64,000 nucleotides of DNA from Liolophura sinensis (lineage: Eukaryota > Mollusca > Polyplacophora > Chitonida > Chitonidae): positions 67,680,984-67,744,983 of the forward strand of contig NC_088300.1 of assembly GCF_032854445.1 (NCBI RefSeq), read 5' to 3'. A program made the translations under genes and the position numbers. The notes below the pieces were generated by a model. It was not told the origin of the DNA. It saw only the letters and a program-made list of their open reading frames with translations, and ran no database searches. Within the stretch, counting starts at the first letter, position 1. The number at the start of each line of letters is the position of its first letter. Shown here in pieces: positions 37,381 through 49,439 of the stretch.

Positions 37381-40300
37381 TGATGTTTTATTGATATGCA
37401 CATATGTCAGATGTATAACAAGGCTCAAGGCTCAGACCTTTGTTTAACATGACATGTGTTACCAGTTGTCTCTCTGCATGTTTGATGAAGGTTAGGAGAG
37501 AAACAGTGAGAGGGTAAATAGCTTTGGCCAGCGTCATCTTTGTCAGGTACACGTCGACTGGCCATAGCGACGACCCGCCATGTTTGCTCATCGGGCAGGG
37601 CAGGATGATACCCGCTTTTGTTTTAGGTGACGGTCGCAAGCCGCTCTGTGGCTGCAAGCTCTCGTCCAGCTGTGTGTAGAAGAGCATGGGGGTCAAGGGG
37701 GAGGGAGAGAATACAGAATCCTAGTGCCTGTTCGACCGTCTCACAAACTTCTTATCGACCGGGCTAATACGTAAGATGTACAAAGACAACATTGGCATTT
37801 AGAATTATTAGCTTGCTGTTTATCTTACCGTTAGGGTCATTGGCTACATATGCCGTTAAGTCGACAACGCGAGTTGGATGGCTGAGGTCACATGTTCTAT
37901 GCCTGCAGACAAACAAGCTTCCCAAACTAAAACCTCCCAATGTTTACCTTCATCCAAAAAAACATGCATATTGTTGCCCACACCTCAAAGTTATATTTAT
38001 AAGTTAACGACATCAATACCGCATGTTATGACAAAAGATGGCATATCGTTCGATACTTTAACGTGCCGAATTTGTAAGCCATGGCCGTGACTGAGATCAA
38101 ATATCAAACGTCCTCCAGAGGCTTTAGAGCCGCTCAGCAAATGTACTCGATAACCTGACCAATGCCCCATCTTTTTTTAAGAGAGTGTGGAGATTTCTTT
38201 TGAGAGGGAGAGCTATATGTTATCGGGTAACGTTTTCCAGCTGGTGATATGTGCTCGGTATAAGACGAGGACAAATTTGTTCATCTGTATACACATACAC
38301 ATGTACTGTTCTCGAGAGATACTAGTAATGTTTTCCACAAATGTAATCTGTTTTATTCTACAGTATTATCGCACAATATTATAAGTCACCTAATTGTGTT
38401 ACACACAGTTTTGCTAATGTCTCTTCACATCAATAGAAATTCGGCCCTTTAACATTACGCAGGAAAAAAAATCAACATCGAATTTCTCTTTTGTATCTTG
38501 TCTTCACGTTTGGTCAAACGCAAGAGTCTACTTTCTCAATACATTTAACAAAAGAATTGAACATATATACATCCAACTGCGCCACATTCACACCAATATA
38601 TAGCTATAGGTATATTCTTCTTGCTTCGCTTTGTTTCGTGTGTAACGCATGTGAAATATATTCACCGACTTCCTTATATGCAGGGTTACACATTCTGAGT
38701 TTAATGTGGAAGACGGGAAACTTTGAAGAAAAGACAGGTGACATCAGGTGGAGACTTACGTATGACAATGCGTGTTTTAGATAGTACCCTAAACCAAGTG
38801 GTCACAAAGTGGTCTAAAAATACACAAAACAGGCTTTGTATGTAAATGACGCGGCTCGTGCTTTGTCCTCATTGGCTCGACAACCATTGTTATAGCTCTG
38901 TTGTAGAGAGATGTCGAGCAGGTGACAAGTCGATGACATTAATAAACGTAGAAAGGTGTTAGTGGCGCGTGTCGCCCTGATCAATCAAGTGCTCACGGGC
39001 TTTGTTGGTGACAGGTGGGATACCATCAAGAATGTGTTTATCACCCGTTATACCCTGTCCCCAACCATTCATATCAGGGCAATGGCCAATGATGAGGACG
39101 CGCAGTCAACTTCCTATAACATGACTTTGATCATTGTTGTGGAATGTTTATTCCGTCCAATCTTAATATGCCCCAAAAGTCTATTAACGGAGATGATCGA
39201 TGATATTAACGATAATAGTTGTTGTAAGAGATTATTTCAGATTCCTCTCCACGCCATATCGGCACTACATTTGGTGACATCCAAAATCATAAGGAACAAA
39301 GGAAACCTTGACGAAATGAAGAATAAAGTGGTTTTTTTTCTATTTCCAGTACTTTTTCACCTTTCTTCTAAACAAAACGCCTTGATAAATCCCGTTGAAG
39401 TAGGTCAAACAGACATGTTAAGTGACACACATTGAGTGAAACACACTGAGTACGTGACGAGTTCAAACCGTAAAGTGGACATTACCGTGCCCTTGATAAG
39501 GGTTTTATACATGGGATGTGGGAAGGGTGGTTGTGATCTCCAACTGAAGAGGACACGTCCAGGGTGGGGCTGTAGGGCTTTTAGTGACTAATTTGTACTA
39601 TTTCAGAGTATAAGCGCTGATGGCACACATCAGCAGATAGCTTATCCTAAAGCTGTCATCACGAGCCTGTATGGAAAAAGCCGATTATATATATCAAGCT
39701 TTAGTCATACCTGTAGCGAATAAGAAAAGAAAGAAACAGGACAGGAAAATATGGTATTTATAGCGTTTGCAACACAAAGTAATGTAGGTCTATACATGAT
39801 ACACACAAGTACATGTACTTCCAAGTGACTGGTATTTACAACAAGAAATATATGCATATAGCTATAAAGTACAAGTCGTATATATACAAACATATATGCA
39901 ATGTGCGCAAGATGGAGAGTTTATGTAGCACTTACAGATCAGTTACTTTTCATTCCTTGTTTCCGGTTGAACTTTCCCTTATGTACATTCCCTTATGGTG
40001 CTGGTCACAGAAGGCCTACCCGAAGACAGCAGTCCAGTCACAGTTTGGTATACGGCCAGGACAAGTGTTGGCTTTGTGAATCCTTTAAAGGAAAATCCAG
40101 CTATAAAGAATTATTGTTTGAAAATATAGATAAACAGTTTGTTTGCTTCTTGTAATATACCGTAATGAAGTCATGTACAATCACTGATGCCTTGGTTGAC
40201 GTTTTATTTTCGGTCAGTCATATAGATTCAGTTTTGAATCTTCCCGACACTAGCTCGATGCGACTGTTTCCTGTTTGTGGTATTCTGGGCATAAATCTAT

Positions 40301-40613
40301 TCAATTAAGCCTTTGCAGTAGAATGACTGTTTATGGCTTAACCCGGTGAACTAGTGAGGATCGGCTGTAATAAGTGACAACTGCCGCTGACACAATACCT
40401 GTTTGCGTGACTTGGACTTGGTATCGTGTTTATCACATGAGTTTGTTGGAGATCATCATTTACAATGGACTAAGATTTTCCAGACAGACAAAGTTGTTAT
40501 AATTGTTTTTCCGCGATCTATAGGCGCATTATGCATGGTCGAATCATTCAGTGATAGACTGGAAGTGGGACTAGAATATACCATAATACACGAATAACAT
40601 CAAGATTGGCAAA
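37381..40613. other. No supported gene; one 159-codon open frame without domain
   Basis: The frame 38956-39435 (plus) opens at GTG; its first ATG is about 42 codons in, leaving about 117 codons. It has no domain, signal peptide or low-complexity pattern that I recognise. A 102-codon minus frame lies at 37388-37696. Either could be chance or part of an exon. No repeat families are recognised in this stretch. Confidence 0.4.
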
Positions 40614-40762
40614 AAATATCGATGATACGATGGTACGAGACGATGGTGCGATGGTTCAAAGTTATTGCACAATGTAATGTAACGATTGCATGAAGCGATA
40701 GGACGATAGTAAGAAAGAATGTCCATCATCCGACCGCTTCGTTCCATCGCACCATCGCTTTG
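40614..40762. repeat. Foldback relic rich in CGATGG motifs
   Basis: GACGATGGTGCGATGGTTC (from 40639) is mirrored by TTCCATCGCACCATCGCTTT (from 40742). The match is GCGATGGTGCGATGG with one mismatch. Between the arms are further CGATAGGACGATAG strings. The pattern suggests a decayed inverted-repeat element or simple-sequence expansion. Confidence 0.55.
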
Positions 40763-42739
40763 TACTGTGTTCGGGTCTATACAACGACGGAACGACGGGA
40801 AGATGAGGCCGTAACCGGCAACCATATATTGAGGGTAAACTTGTACAATTATATTGAAATCAACAGTTGGTGTTAACTAATGGTGAATACATATTTTGCC
40901 ACATGATAAGCACTCACTCATTATGAGCACGATGAAGTTTTTAGTCACCGGTATGAAAAGTTGTCTGTCCATTCCCTAATTTACTCTACTTACAGACTGC
41001 TTAATTTCAGCGAATATATAGCTTATGGAAGATGGAACTACGAGCTCGATGATATCAAGCTGCCTTTATGTAAGATTTGTGTATCTTGCGTCTCGCTTCA
41101 GCTGTTTCCGTAAACCTCTGACACTTTTCACGTGGCCAATCAAGCTTCAGCTTGTATACTTAATGTCAATGCCAGCATTAACATTTCTGACAAATCCATA
41201 AACAGTGGTCGAGTCCGTTTTATAACAAGAAGCAACACACGTGCCAACTCTAAACAGATTCACGTCACATCGTTGCAATTGCTAATGTGCTTTCAGACAT
41301 ATAATGTCATATATCCCATGGTACATCGGCGAACAATGGCGGAACATGTGTTACCAAATTTTCACTCGCATACTAAATTTAATTGAACTTTCATTCTTCT
41401 GTAGATGTCATTCTGGCGAATATTGCTCAATTTTAACAGCTGTCAAATTGCATGAATACATCACGGTAGCGTATATATCTATGTACAAATGCAAACATTG
41501 GCATAAACAAAGCTAAAAATATAAATAAAAATATAGTGTATGATAAACTTCCCTTGTTGTTGTCGTTAAAACTCACACTATATGGCCCTTTATATATAGC
41601 CGTCAGTAGTGTTGGTATAAATCGTGTTATGATGACACGGTAAATCAAGGCTTGTCATTTACAGCCGTCGTTGACGACGTTTGGCCACCAATAACAAATG
41701 GGTTAGTGGGTGAAACCCACGAGGTCTTATTGCTGTGATAAGCCATATTTTCTTGACAGAATTGGGTCAAAAGTTTTACACTAGATCTTATTATGGCTAG
41801 GTGCATCGGCCTGCTTTATCTGTTAGGGTGTAGGAGAGGGTTGGTTTTAGTGCAAGATATGCCCTTGATCTTGAGGTGCAATTGAAGTCGATCAAGCTCA
41901 TACATATATAAGATGGACGTCTCTTGATGACCGAGTTTACGTGGCCAGGGTTCTTTACATGCTTGCGTTCATGGTCACCTCAACCTGCACATCAACACCT
42001 TGTGCAGCTCTATAGTTGATATGTTGTGTAGAATCGGCATTGTCATTTTGTGCTAGTGACGTCATTCTCTGTTCTATATTCTTCCATAATCTGACAGCTA
42101 TCATCGTATCCGCACCACGGCTCAACCATACTGTTAACACTGCTTATTTGATTAGCAACACTGCTGCACGATAAAGATTACGGGCGTTTTCAGGGTTTGG
42201 CGTCGGCTTCGACGTTATTTTGCGTAGAATGTAGACCTGTCTAAGCGCTGACCAGGTCCACCGACGGTCGAGCGGTAGGAGGGGTTCTTTCGCAAAGCCG
42301 TCAGCGATTGCTTGACTAATGTCTGTTCCAATGCATCTGTTTTTGATGGCCTGAAATCCTATAATCAAATAAAAAAGAATTTAAAAAACTATAGTGGCGC
42401 ATTTACAGTGCATCCCTATTGAAAGGTAACGTCAAAGACATTATCCACCCACTGACACTATGTACAGATTGGACGGCAGTAATCGAGCTTTGCTGCTGAG
42501 CGAGGAAGGAACGTGTGTCTTGTCTCACTTTCTCATTCAACATTATCTGGGTCATATTACTAAGATGTCTTCGTATGATAAGCCCATCTCAGCTTGGACA
42601 GGATGATATATATATAGTGCTGCCTCATTAAACCGCCATGCTGAAGACAGTGAATGTATATACATGTATGGATTAGTGGTTATACAATGCGTATATTAAT
42701 TCACTAGCTGCATGGCTACGATACTATAGATTTGACAAG
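40763..42739. other. No supported gene
   Basis: Frames of 60-85 codons on both strands. The minus frames 41955-42140 and 42144-42368 are adjacent but lack recognisable domains. Confidence 0.45.
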
Positions 42740-42805
42740 TGTGGGCACTGGGACTTAAACCCGGTGATCCGTGACTGTTTGTACAGAAGGCCAGTCAGTA
42801 TACAA
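42740..42805 (-). pseudogene. Possible tRNA-like head relic
   Basis: On the minus strand, CCGGGTTTAAGTCCCAGTGC resembles a T arm with B box. CTGGCCTTCTGTAC upstream could be a very poor A box. There is no convincing cloverleaf and no recognised SINE body. Chance is quite possible. Confidence 0.25.
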
Positions 42806-43473
42806 TCATTTCAATGATTTTGACCTTTAAGTCTGTATTTGCTGATGTAAGGCTGTAAATGTATCATCCCCTTCCGAACAGAATGAGCTGTCTAACCTTT
42901 TACCAGTGTTTGTCTTGTCGTATTCTCCAGTGTTCCTGTCTTTTGACCTTTCCATGTTACGCGACCTTGACCTTCGACGCTTGGACACTATGTCGACGCA
43001 AGAGATAGCAATAGTAAATTGGTGTCCTTAAATGCAGAGGTCACAAGGCTGGTTACGAACCCGTCTTGTACGAGTCAGTCAATAACTATGGTCTTACCAA
43101 CGGCATGACATTTTGGGAGTAACACGGTAAAACCGGTTTATTACACTTTGACATATTTAAACATCACATTTGATAAACTATGCCTCTCTAGCTATGTCGG
43201 TGCTAAACTCGTGAGTAAAATATGCATTCTATTGATGTCAATAAAATTACACAGATTTTTGAATGTGTATACATAGTTATGTGGTACTGTCGGCTTAAAC
43301 ATGCAAAAGTAGGCACTAAATCATACAGAATGGCACTGCAGCAACATGAAGCCAGGTGCAAGACGGTTTCTTCAGTAAGGTACTCCAATCAGATGGATAC
43401 CTTTGTATTTCTTCACACTGTTTTATCCTGTATACTGGAATATTTCTGTAGTCTTAGCATAAAAATATATGAT
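42806..43473. other. No supported gene
   Basis: Nothing recognised. The 113-codon frame 43222-43563 runs into the 24-bp repeat and is not convincing. Confidence 0.4.
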
Positions 43474-43555
43474 GACTGTGTTCTGTTGGTACATTTTGAC
43501 TGTGTTCTGTTGGTACAATTTGACTGTGTTCTGTTGGTACATTTTGACTGTGTTC
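43474..43555. repeat. 24-bp tandem repeat, about 3.4 copies
   Basis: The unit is GACTGTGTTCTGTTGGTACA plus TTTT or ATTT. The copies are nearly identical. The 24-bp period is a multiple of three, so frames stay open on both strands (plus-strand peptide repeat DCVLLVHF). This explains the overlapping open frames here without a gene. Confidence 0.95.
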
Positions 43556-43649
43556 CGAAATAGCTCTGTAGTTTGAGATACAGAATGGACTGTCGCCAGT
43601 GGAGTGATTGAATCGCTATGCTCGATAGGATTTTCCACTGACAAATCCG

Positions 43650-43735
43650 ATTGCGTATGCGCACCAAGTTCGTATGGGAAACAATCTCGAAAGCGAGACA
43701 CCCAGGTTCAAATCCGAGGTCATGTCAGGTCTAAA
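43650..43735 (+). pseudogene. Possible tRNA-like head relic
   Basis: CCAGGTTCAAATCCGAGG near 43701 fits a B box. GCGCACCAAGTTCG upstream is a poor A-box candidate. A family B fragment follows about 70 bp later, but the longest family B copy has no such head, so the two may be unrelated. Confidence 0.3.
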
Positions 43736-43799
43736 ATTTTTCTGGTGTATTCATGTGAGGTGGCTTGGTATTTCTTAGCTTAAAATGAACTGGCATTAC

Positions 43800-43925
43800 A
43801 TTAGGCCCGGTGCCAGTATAACTTAACAGAGTAGGGCGTCGTGTCTGGTGTCTTTGGCTTGGCATTCCAGAGAGCCAGCACTGTAAATATCGGCACTGAG
43901 ACCGCGACATGGTACATAGAAAGAA
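43800..43925 (+). mobile_element. Repeat family B, middle fragment
   Basis: GCCCGGTGCCAGTATAACTT, GAGTAGGGCGTCGTGTCTGG, GTGTCTTTGGCTTGGCATTC, CAGCACTGTAAATATCGGCA and CTGAGACCG align with the fragment at 55586-55718 (GGCCGGTTTCAGTATAACGT, GGGGTGTCATGTC, CTTCGGCATGATACTTC). Both ends are missing. Confidence 0.6.
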
Positions 43926-44344
43926 AGTCGTGACCTGACCTGAGCTACACGTACGTTAACTACCGAAGCAAACAAACAAAACAACCCAAAACCTCATTCT
44001 ATACAGCCGACCATGTATTTAAATGCTCATTCCATAAAGACTGTATTAATTACAAACTGAATGGACATAATGTAAAAGACTACAGCACAGAAAGTAAAAT
44101 CCGACCGGCAACCCGACCTCTTATCGGTTTTACCTCTGGGCTTTTTCCCCCTTTTTTCCCAACTGTTCATGTATGAGTTTAATATGCAATAACGCAGCAC
44201 CATGGCTTGAGCAGAATTAGGTAAAATTAAAAAAAAATATGCACCCAGATAAGTCGCAGTTTATCAGATGCCAGTGGTCTAGAATTACTCAACTTTCTGT
44301 GTTGTTATTTAACGTACAACAACATTGAAACAATGCAAAGGGAG
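43926..44344. other. No supported gene
   Basis: Nothing recognised. Confidence 0.4.
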
Positions 44345-44495
44345 ATGACCTCGGGGATGCTCAGCAGCCTGCGGATGGTCGTGGTTTACCTCAGGGCTCC
44401 GGTTTTCTCCCACTATAATGCTGCCTGCCGTGGTATAAGTGAAATATTCTTGAGTACGGCGTAAAACACCAATGAAATCAATAAATAAAAATATT
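44345..44495 (+). mobile_element. SINE-like repeat family A, 5'-truncated
   Basis: CAGCCTGCGGATGGTCGTGG, TTTACCTCAGGGCTCCGG, CCCACTATAATGCTGCCTGC, GTATAAGTGAAATATTCTTG, AGTACGGCGTAAAACACCAA and an AATCAATAAATAAAAA tail. It begins at the GCAACCTGCGGATGG block. The sequence is close to the consensus implied by the other copies, so it is relatively young. Confidence 0.85.
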
Positions 44496-47495
44496 AAGGA
44501 CTACCAGATCACAGAGTAAAACCAAATCACAGAACCGCCTATTACCTGTGAAATCCGAACTCTTGGCAGTTTACCACAGTTAGGATTTTTCTCCACCTGT
44601 TCATGTATATGCTTAAAAAACATCAACGTTCACCCCCTAGCAGCATCTGGTTTGTATTGTTACTAAACACTGAACATGGTGGTATCGTGGATACAGATAT
44701 CGGAAATAGGATGAAGGTTTCAGATTCATGATGGTATCTTATGGCAGACCTCCCCCACCACCCACCCCCATCCCCAGACATTACATATAATTATGTGTCT
44801 TATGATAAGAATCTATTACACTGCAATAGACAGAGTCAGCTAAATGTACTCGTGGCATCCTCATTCTGAAGAGTGGGCTATGGGTAAGATAAAGACTTGT
44901 ATCATCATCATGTTATCCGTGCATTGCAGACCTTGAAGCTGAGATAAGCCATATGTATAGGTGTATATGTACGTGCTAAGACGTGTAGACCGGGCTAAAG
45001 GAATGTCAAGCGAGGATCAATATTCAGCCCAGGTGGAGTGGGGGACGGGGACACGCCAGCTGAGTACAGATGACATTGCAATCTGGGTCACCGTGACATC
45101 ACTTCTCTTTTCCACTGAACCCGATCCGGGTATTTCTGTCAACTCAACCACGCCCACATGCCCATGTGTTGTTGACAAACATTCTCATGTCAGCTGATCC
45201 ATCCAAGATACTCGCGCATACCTGTATGTCGGTGTGTGTCAGCTGACGTCATCAGTGCCTGCAGCCCCGCCTTCTGGCGACAGCGTATTATATACAAACA
45301 TTTATGTGAACTGGGGCGTAGCAGATACAAATAAACTGCTGATCTAGTCTTTTTTTAGACGGTGGATTTTATTTTATTTTATTTATTTACTTATTTTTTA
45401 TGTATTATTTTTTTTTGTCAATCCCGGTCCCCCAAACCACTTCGTCATTCCGGTCGTTGTGTTTTTTTGGAAGAACAGTTATAGAGAGCTAATTGCTGTA
45501 ACAAACGCGCTGGCAAGTGACAGGAAGGCTTTAGGCTGCAGGCCATTCGCATGTCAGTTACTATGACAGGCTATAAATAAGTCACACGAAAGGGACAGAT
45601 TTTAACGATAACCGAGTGCTATTTTTAAAACGCAGGAGAAACTGTTTTGGCGAGGATGAACAAGGCACGAAAAATGTATGGAGCTCAATTTTGTGTTTAT
45701 TATACAGCAATTCTGACCCTGTATATGGTGCACGTGGCCCCTATCATGTTCGAAATGGAAACGTTCCAGAGACTTTGAAAGGTTCGGGTAGTAAATATAG
45801 TTCTGAAAAAAATAGTTGGGAGGGTGATTATTCTATATTTATAGGCTATATTGCAATTCAATCTCATTATTTTATCTCTATTTGATAAGCAGATCATAAG
45901 ACAATAAGACATTTGATGAAGCAAAAGGGATACGGACAATTTTTAGTCGTCCTTTTAAAGTGGAAGAGAGCTAAATATATGAATTGGGGCCATAAGATAG
46001 ACAGCTTCAAATTACTTTCATTTATTTGTTCCTGATGTTTTAAAGAGAGTTAGGTCCAATCAAATGTCTGAATTCCGAGGTGGGATCATGAATCATATAA
46101 TAGCTGGTATTAAGGTACTCTGAGGTCACAAGAACTTTTTCCCACTCTTAACACAGTTTTAATCCTGAAATAGGCCTGACACACAAGTAAAAAATTACTT
46201 AAATAAAGATCTCAAAAGTTCGCTAGTGGGAATATTAAAAGAAAAAAAAAGAAAAAAACAGGCGATGTGACGTTAGAGTACATTGCCATGGACAGTATGA
46301 TTCATAAGCGCATCTTAAAATCCGAATATTTGACTCAATTTAATTCAGTAGCCAAAAAAATCTAAAAAATATATATATATATAGGTCATTTCTTTTAATC
46401 ATTCAAATGCACGCATGGAAACTGACTGATAAGTTTGAATCACTGCAAATTTCGACACTATGTCAGATTCATGCTCGTGCATGCCATGTCAAAAGCTTGC
46501 ACTGTATTGTTGCGTTTTGACGATTTTTGTCACACGTCGTGAACCAGCCTAACTGTATTCCTTATTCATTCATATTTTTACACTATCATATTTTCAACAG
46601 ATATCGACACAACCGAATATCCCATATCGTCTTGTAATATATTTCATACTACATGTATGCAGTATACATGTAATATGGTTCAAACAGTTCGTCAATATCG
46701 GCCATTTATAGTTGTCAGTCTAATAATAACAAATAGTACTGACAGTGACAATAAAGGATTCAAGATCAAATTGCAGCCGATGTCAATTTCCTCATTTCAT
46801 GATTAGCGGAAGTGAGTGTGAAGTCTCAAGAGAATAGGTAGAGAGTATGCTTGCATGTCATATATACCTTCATCATCTCGCGTGATCTCGCGTCATTACT
46901 CGTGCAGACTAGGTTTGACTGTAATTATGTGAGTTATATTTTCTGCTTTGGTGAGCATTCGCTTAGGAAGAGAATGGAACATCATTTGTGAAGTCCGGTA
47001 TATGAATCTCTTTATGGCGCCGTTATTCCCGAGTGAGCTTATATCCATATCGATCGCAGGCGTCAAGTGAGATTATCGGTAGGGCACAATAATCCTGATT
47101 TTACTAATGGCTGCAATCAGTGCCTGGATGGTTCCACTTGACTGAACCGTGTATATCCACTTAATAAGGCTTTCAGATGATTTAATAGGGTATGCTTTCA
47201 ATGATGAAAGTTTATTCGAGATCCCCCATATCCAAACAATTCACTCGCACGGGGCAGTTACAAGCAAACGACGTGAAAGATAACATGGCAAGGTATAGGG
47301 ATACGAATAACTTGAACGATATTCTGATAGCTGCGGCAGATAATAACCGGAAATTATAGTATGGTAAACAAAAGAACAGTCTGCACAGAATATGTAACGT
47401 CAACAACGCCTGGTTTTGAACTTATAAAGCAGAGTTTCTCATTGACGTTCTTGTTATTCAGAAAATGCTTTCACCTTGTCTGTGTGAGCAATGTA
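44496..47495. other. No supported gene in about 3 kb; contains a C-rich tract
   Basis: The longest frames are 44961-45197 and 45616-45885, under 90 codons and unrecognised. 44751-44776 is C-rich; see the separate G-quadruplex entry. Region 45367-45415 is a T/A-rich simple sequence (TTTTA and TTTA units). Confidence 0.45.
44751..44776 (-). other. Candidate G-quadruplex (minus strand)
   Basis: The minus strand reads GGGGATGGGGGTGGGTGGTG followed by GGGG, giving at least four G runs with loops of one to three bases. The pattern fits a stable G-quadruplex; no associated gene or promoter is seen. Confidence 0.6.
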
Positions 47496-47686
47496 TCTTG
47501 GCACGAGTTTGATTGGTGTTTTACGCCGTAGTCAAGAATATTTCACTTATACAACGGAGGCCAGCATTATGGTGGAAGGGAACCGGGCAGAGTCCGGAGG
47601 AAACCCACGAACATCCGCAGGTTGCTGCAAGACCTTCCCAATTACGGCCGGAAAGGAAGCCAGCATAAGCTGGTCTTGGCACGAGT
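47496..47686 (-). mobile_element. SINE-like repeat family A, 5'-truncated, with perfect 13-bp target-site duplication
   Basis: The direct repeat TCTTGGCACGAGT occurs at 47496-47508 and 47674-47686 and exactly brackets the element body 47509-47673. Inside, TTGATTGGTGTTTTACGCCG, TAGTCAAGAATATTTCACTT, GGCCAGCATTATGG, CCGGGCAGAGTCCGGAGG, GCAGGTTGCTGCAAGACC and GAAGCCAGCATAAGCTGG are family A in reverse. The copy stops at the block next to the B box, so it lacks the tRNA-like head, and it has almost no AAAT tail. Flanking duplication plus 5' truncation is what LINE-type target-primed reverse transcription produces. The 65-codon open frame here is repeat-derived. Confidence 0.92.
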
Positions 47687-47994
47687 AAAACAGCAAATGT
47701 CCAGATGTCATATTTCTAGAGTTTTTGCACAGTTATGGCGAGCGGGACATGTCTCAGGGGTATATTAATTCAACGGTGCTAATGCAATCTCAGGCGCACG
47801 ATTTGGGAGTTCAATCCTGTTCTTGGGCAAGAAGTTATTACATTGCTTAGATTTGCCATACGTTACATAATATCCATAATCGTACACAACTGCCCACAAA
47901 ATATCGAACCCAACTACATCTACTACATGTGCATCTCGTATCAGTCTTGTACCCTTGTAGTAGATCACATACACGAATCCAACTCCTGATGTAT
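47687..47994. other. No supported gene
   Basis: GGGAGTTCAATCCTG near 47806 resembles a B box and might be a SINE head belonging to the family C body that follows. The intervening 150 bases are not recognised. Confidence 0.35.
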
Positions 47995-48110
47995 AGATTG
48001 CGGCTTTATGTCAGGCGGTTTGTTGGAGGCATATCTAGTAAAGGGTGATGGTTTACTCTTGGGCACATCCTGAAGTACCAATCCTATAAATAAATTTAAG
48101 AAATCAAGAT
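47995..48110 (+). mobile_element. Family C SINE-like body and tail fragment
   Basis: GCGGCTTTATGTCAGGCGGT, TTGTTGGAGG, GATGGTTTACTCTTGGGC and AAGTACCAATCCTATAAATA, then AATTTAAG, align with the family C copy at 28 kb (GGGGCTTTAAGTCAGGAGGT, GTGGTTTATTCC, AGCACCGGGATAAATACC). Confidence 0.55.
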
Positions 48111-49439
48111 ATACGTTAATTAGTTACACGAAACATACGAGCACGCCAAGAAGGGTACACTTTAGTTTGTTTCCTTAGGGTTTATAAATGGCCTTCCTGT
48201 ACATTTCGATCGTACTACGACGATGGGTCCCCTTGTGATAGGATGGATTCAGTGCCGTTATATTTATGGCGCTGCCTCACAGGTACGCCATGCCGAAGAT
48301 ACCAGACACGACGCCCCAACCGTCACATCATTCTGACACCGGGTCTAACACTAGCCAGTTTAGTCCTCTATGTATGACTCGACTAGGATCAAAACGGTAC
48401 ATCCAAACCTATATATAGCTCTTCAAATGTTCTCACATTTTATCTGTGAATGAGTTCGAAACGCGCATGTATTACATTCTCACATCATTTACTCTCGATA
48501 ATAAATTAATGTCTTTTATGTTGCTGTATGCTTATTGCAAAACGCAAGATTATTTTATTCGTTAAGTTGAAATATATCTCACAGCTGGAGTCAGTGGAGA
48601 TAACGGTATACCATATGTTGAAATTAACAAATATAGCTGGATACGGTGATCATATTTAGTATGACTGTGGAAACTACGCGATCCTCGAGCTTTCTGGGTC
48701 TCCGATAAAAACACAAGAGGAACAGGGAGTATATGTATGTGTGGAGAGAGCGTGAACCACATTTTAAACAGCTGAAGTATCGCATTTCACACGCAGCCTC
48801 AGAGTTAATGTATATGTCACCTACCATCTGTTGTGTCAGCGACATGCAAAACTGTGGAGCTCCCGGGGGTGGCAAATTAAGTTACAGCCCCCCAGTGAGT
48901 CATCCTCGCGCCCATTTGACAACGACGCGTCCCTGATGTGGGTAACAAACAACCCCATTTGCTCTCAAAACACTTGATGAATTTCAATAAGCTTAAAGAG
49001 GTCGAAAACAAGCCCACAGTCATTATTGTGTGTTCGCCTCGCGTTCAGTTATACTGAGAGAAATGTGAGTCGGACATTTCGTGATGATTAACTGACGAGA
49101 ATTAATGGGCAATGTTATAATTACTCCAGTTTCACTTCCGACCAGTGCAGGCAATTCCACATAACGAGGACACCCGCTTTCATGTGACAAAAAACAGTTC
49201 CAACTGAGTGCCAATGGCTCTATGGAGGCAGGGTCAGTCGGTGACTACAGATACAATCTGCAGTGTAGATAATCATGTAAAATAACCTTGTAACGAACAT
49301 ACATGCAGAGTATTCGGTATACAGTAAGACCAATAATGCGTGTGTGAAAAGTAACACATAACGTGTTCGGAAAGACAAATATACAAAAGAAAACTTTAAC
49401 TTTTACGGCAAGAGATTACTTACTTGGCAGCACGAAACT
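48111..49439. other. No supported gene
   Basis: Frames are under 85 codons. The stretch 48830-48895 translates to a cysteine-containing peptide followed by a GTGAGT donor-like string; I do not consider it a demonstrated exon. Confidence 0.4.

Noticed and set aside
38956-39435. 159-codon plus-strand open frame
   Set aside because: Opens at GTG; only about 117 codons remain from the first ATG. No domain or signal recognised. Kept only as a note in the region entry.
48830-48895. Possible small exon: peptide NCGAPGGGKLSYSPP followed by a GTGAGT donor-like site, vaguely like the start of a sushi/CCP domain
   Set aside because: The match is about 15 residues, lacks the rest of the domain, and donor-like strings are common by chance.
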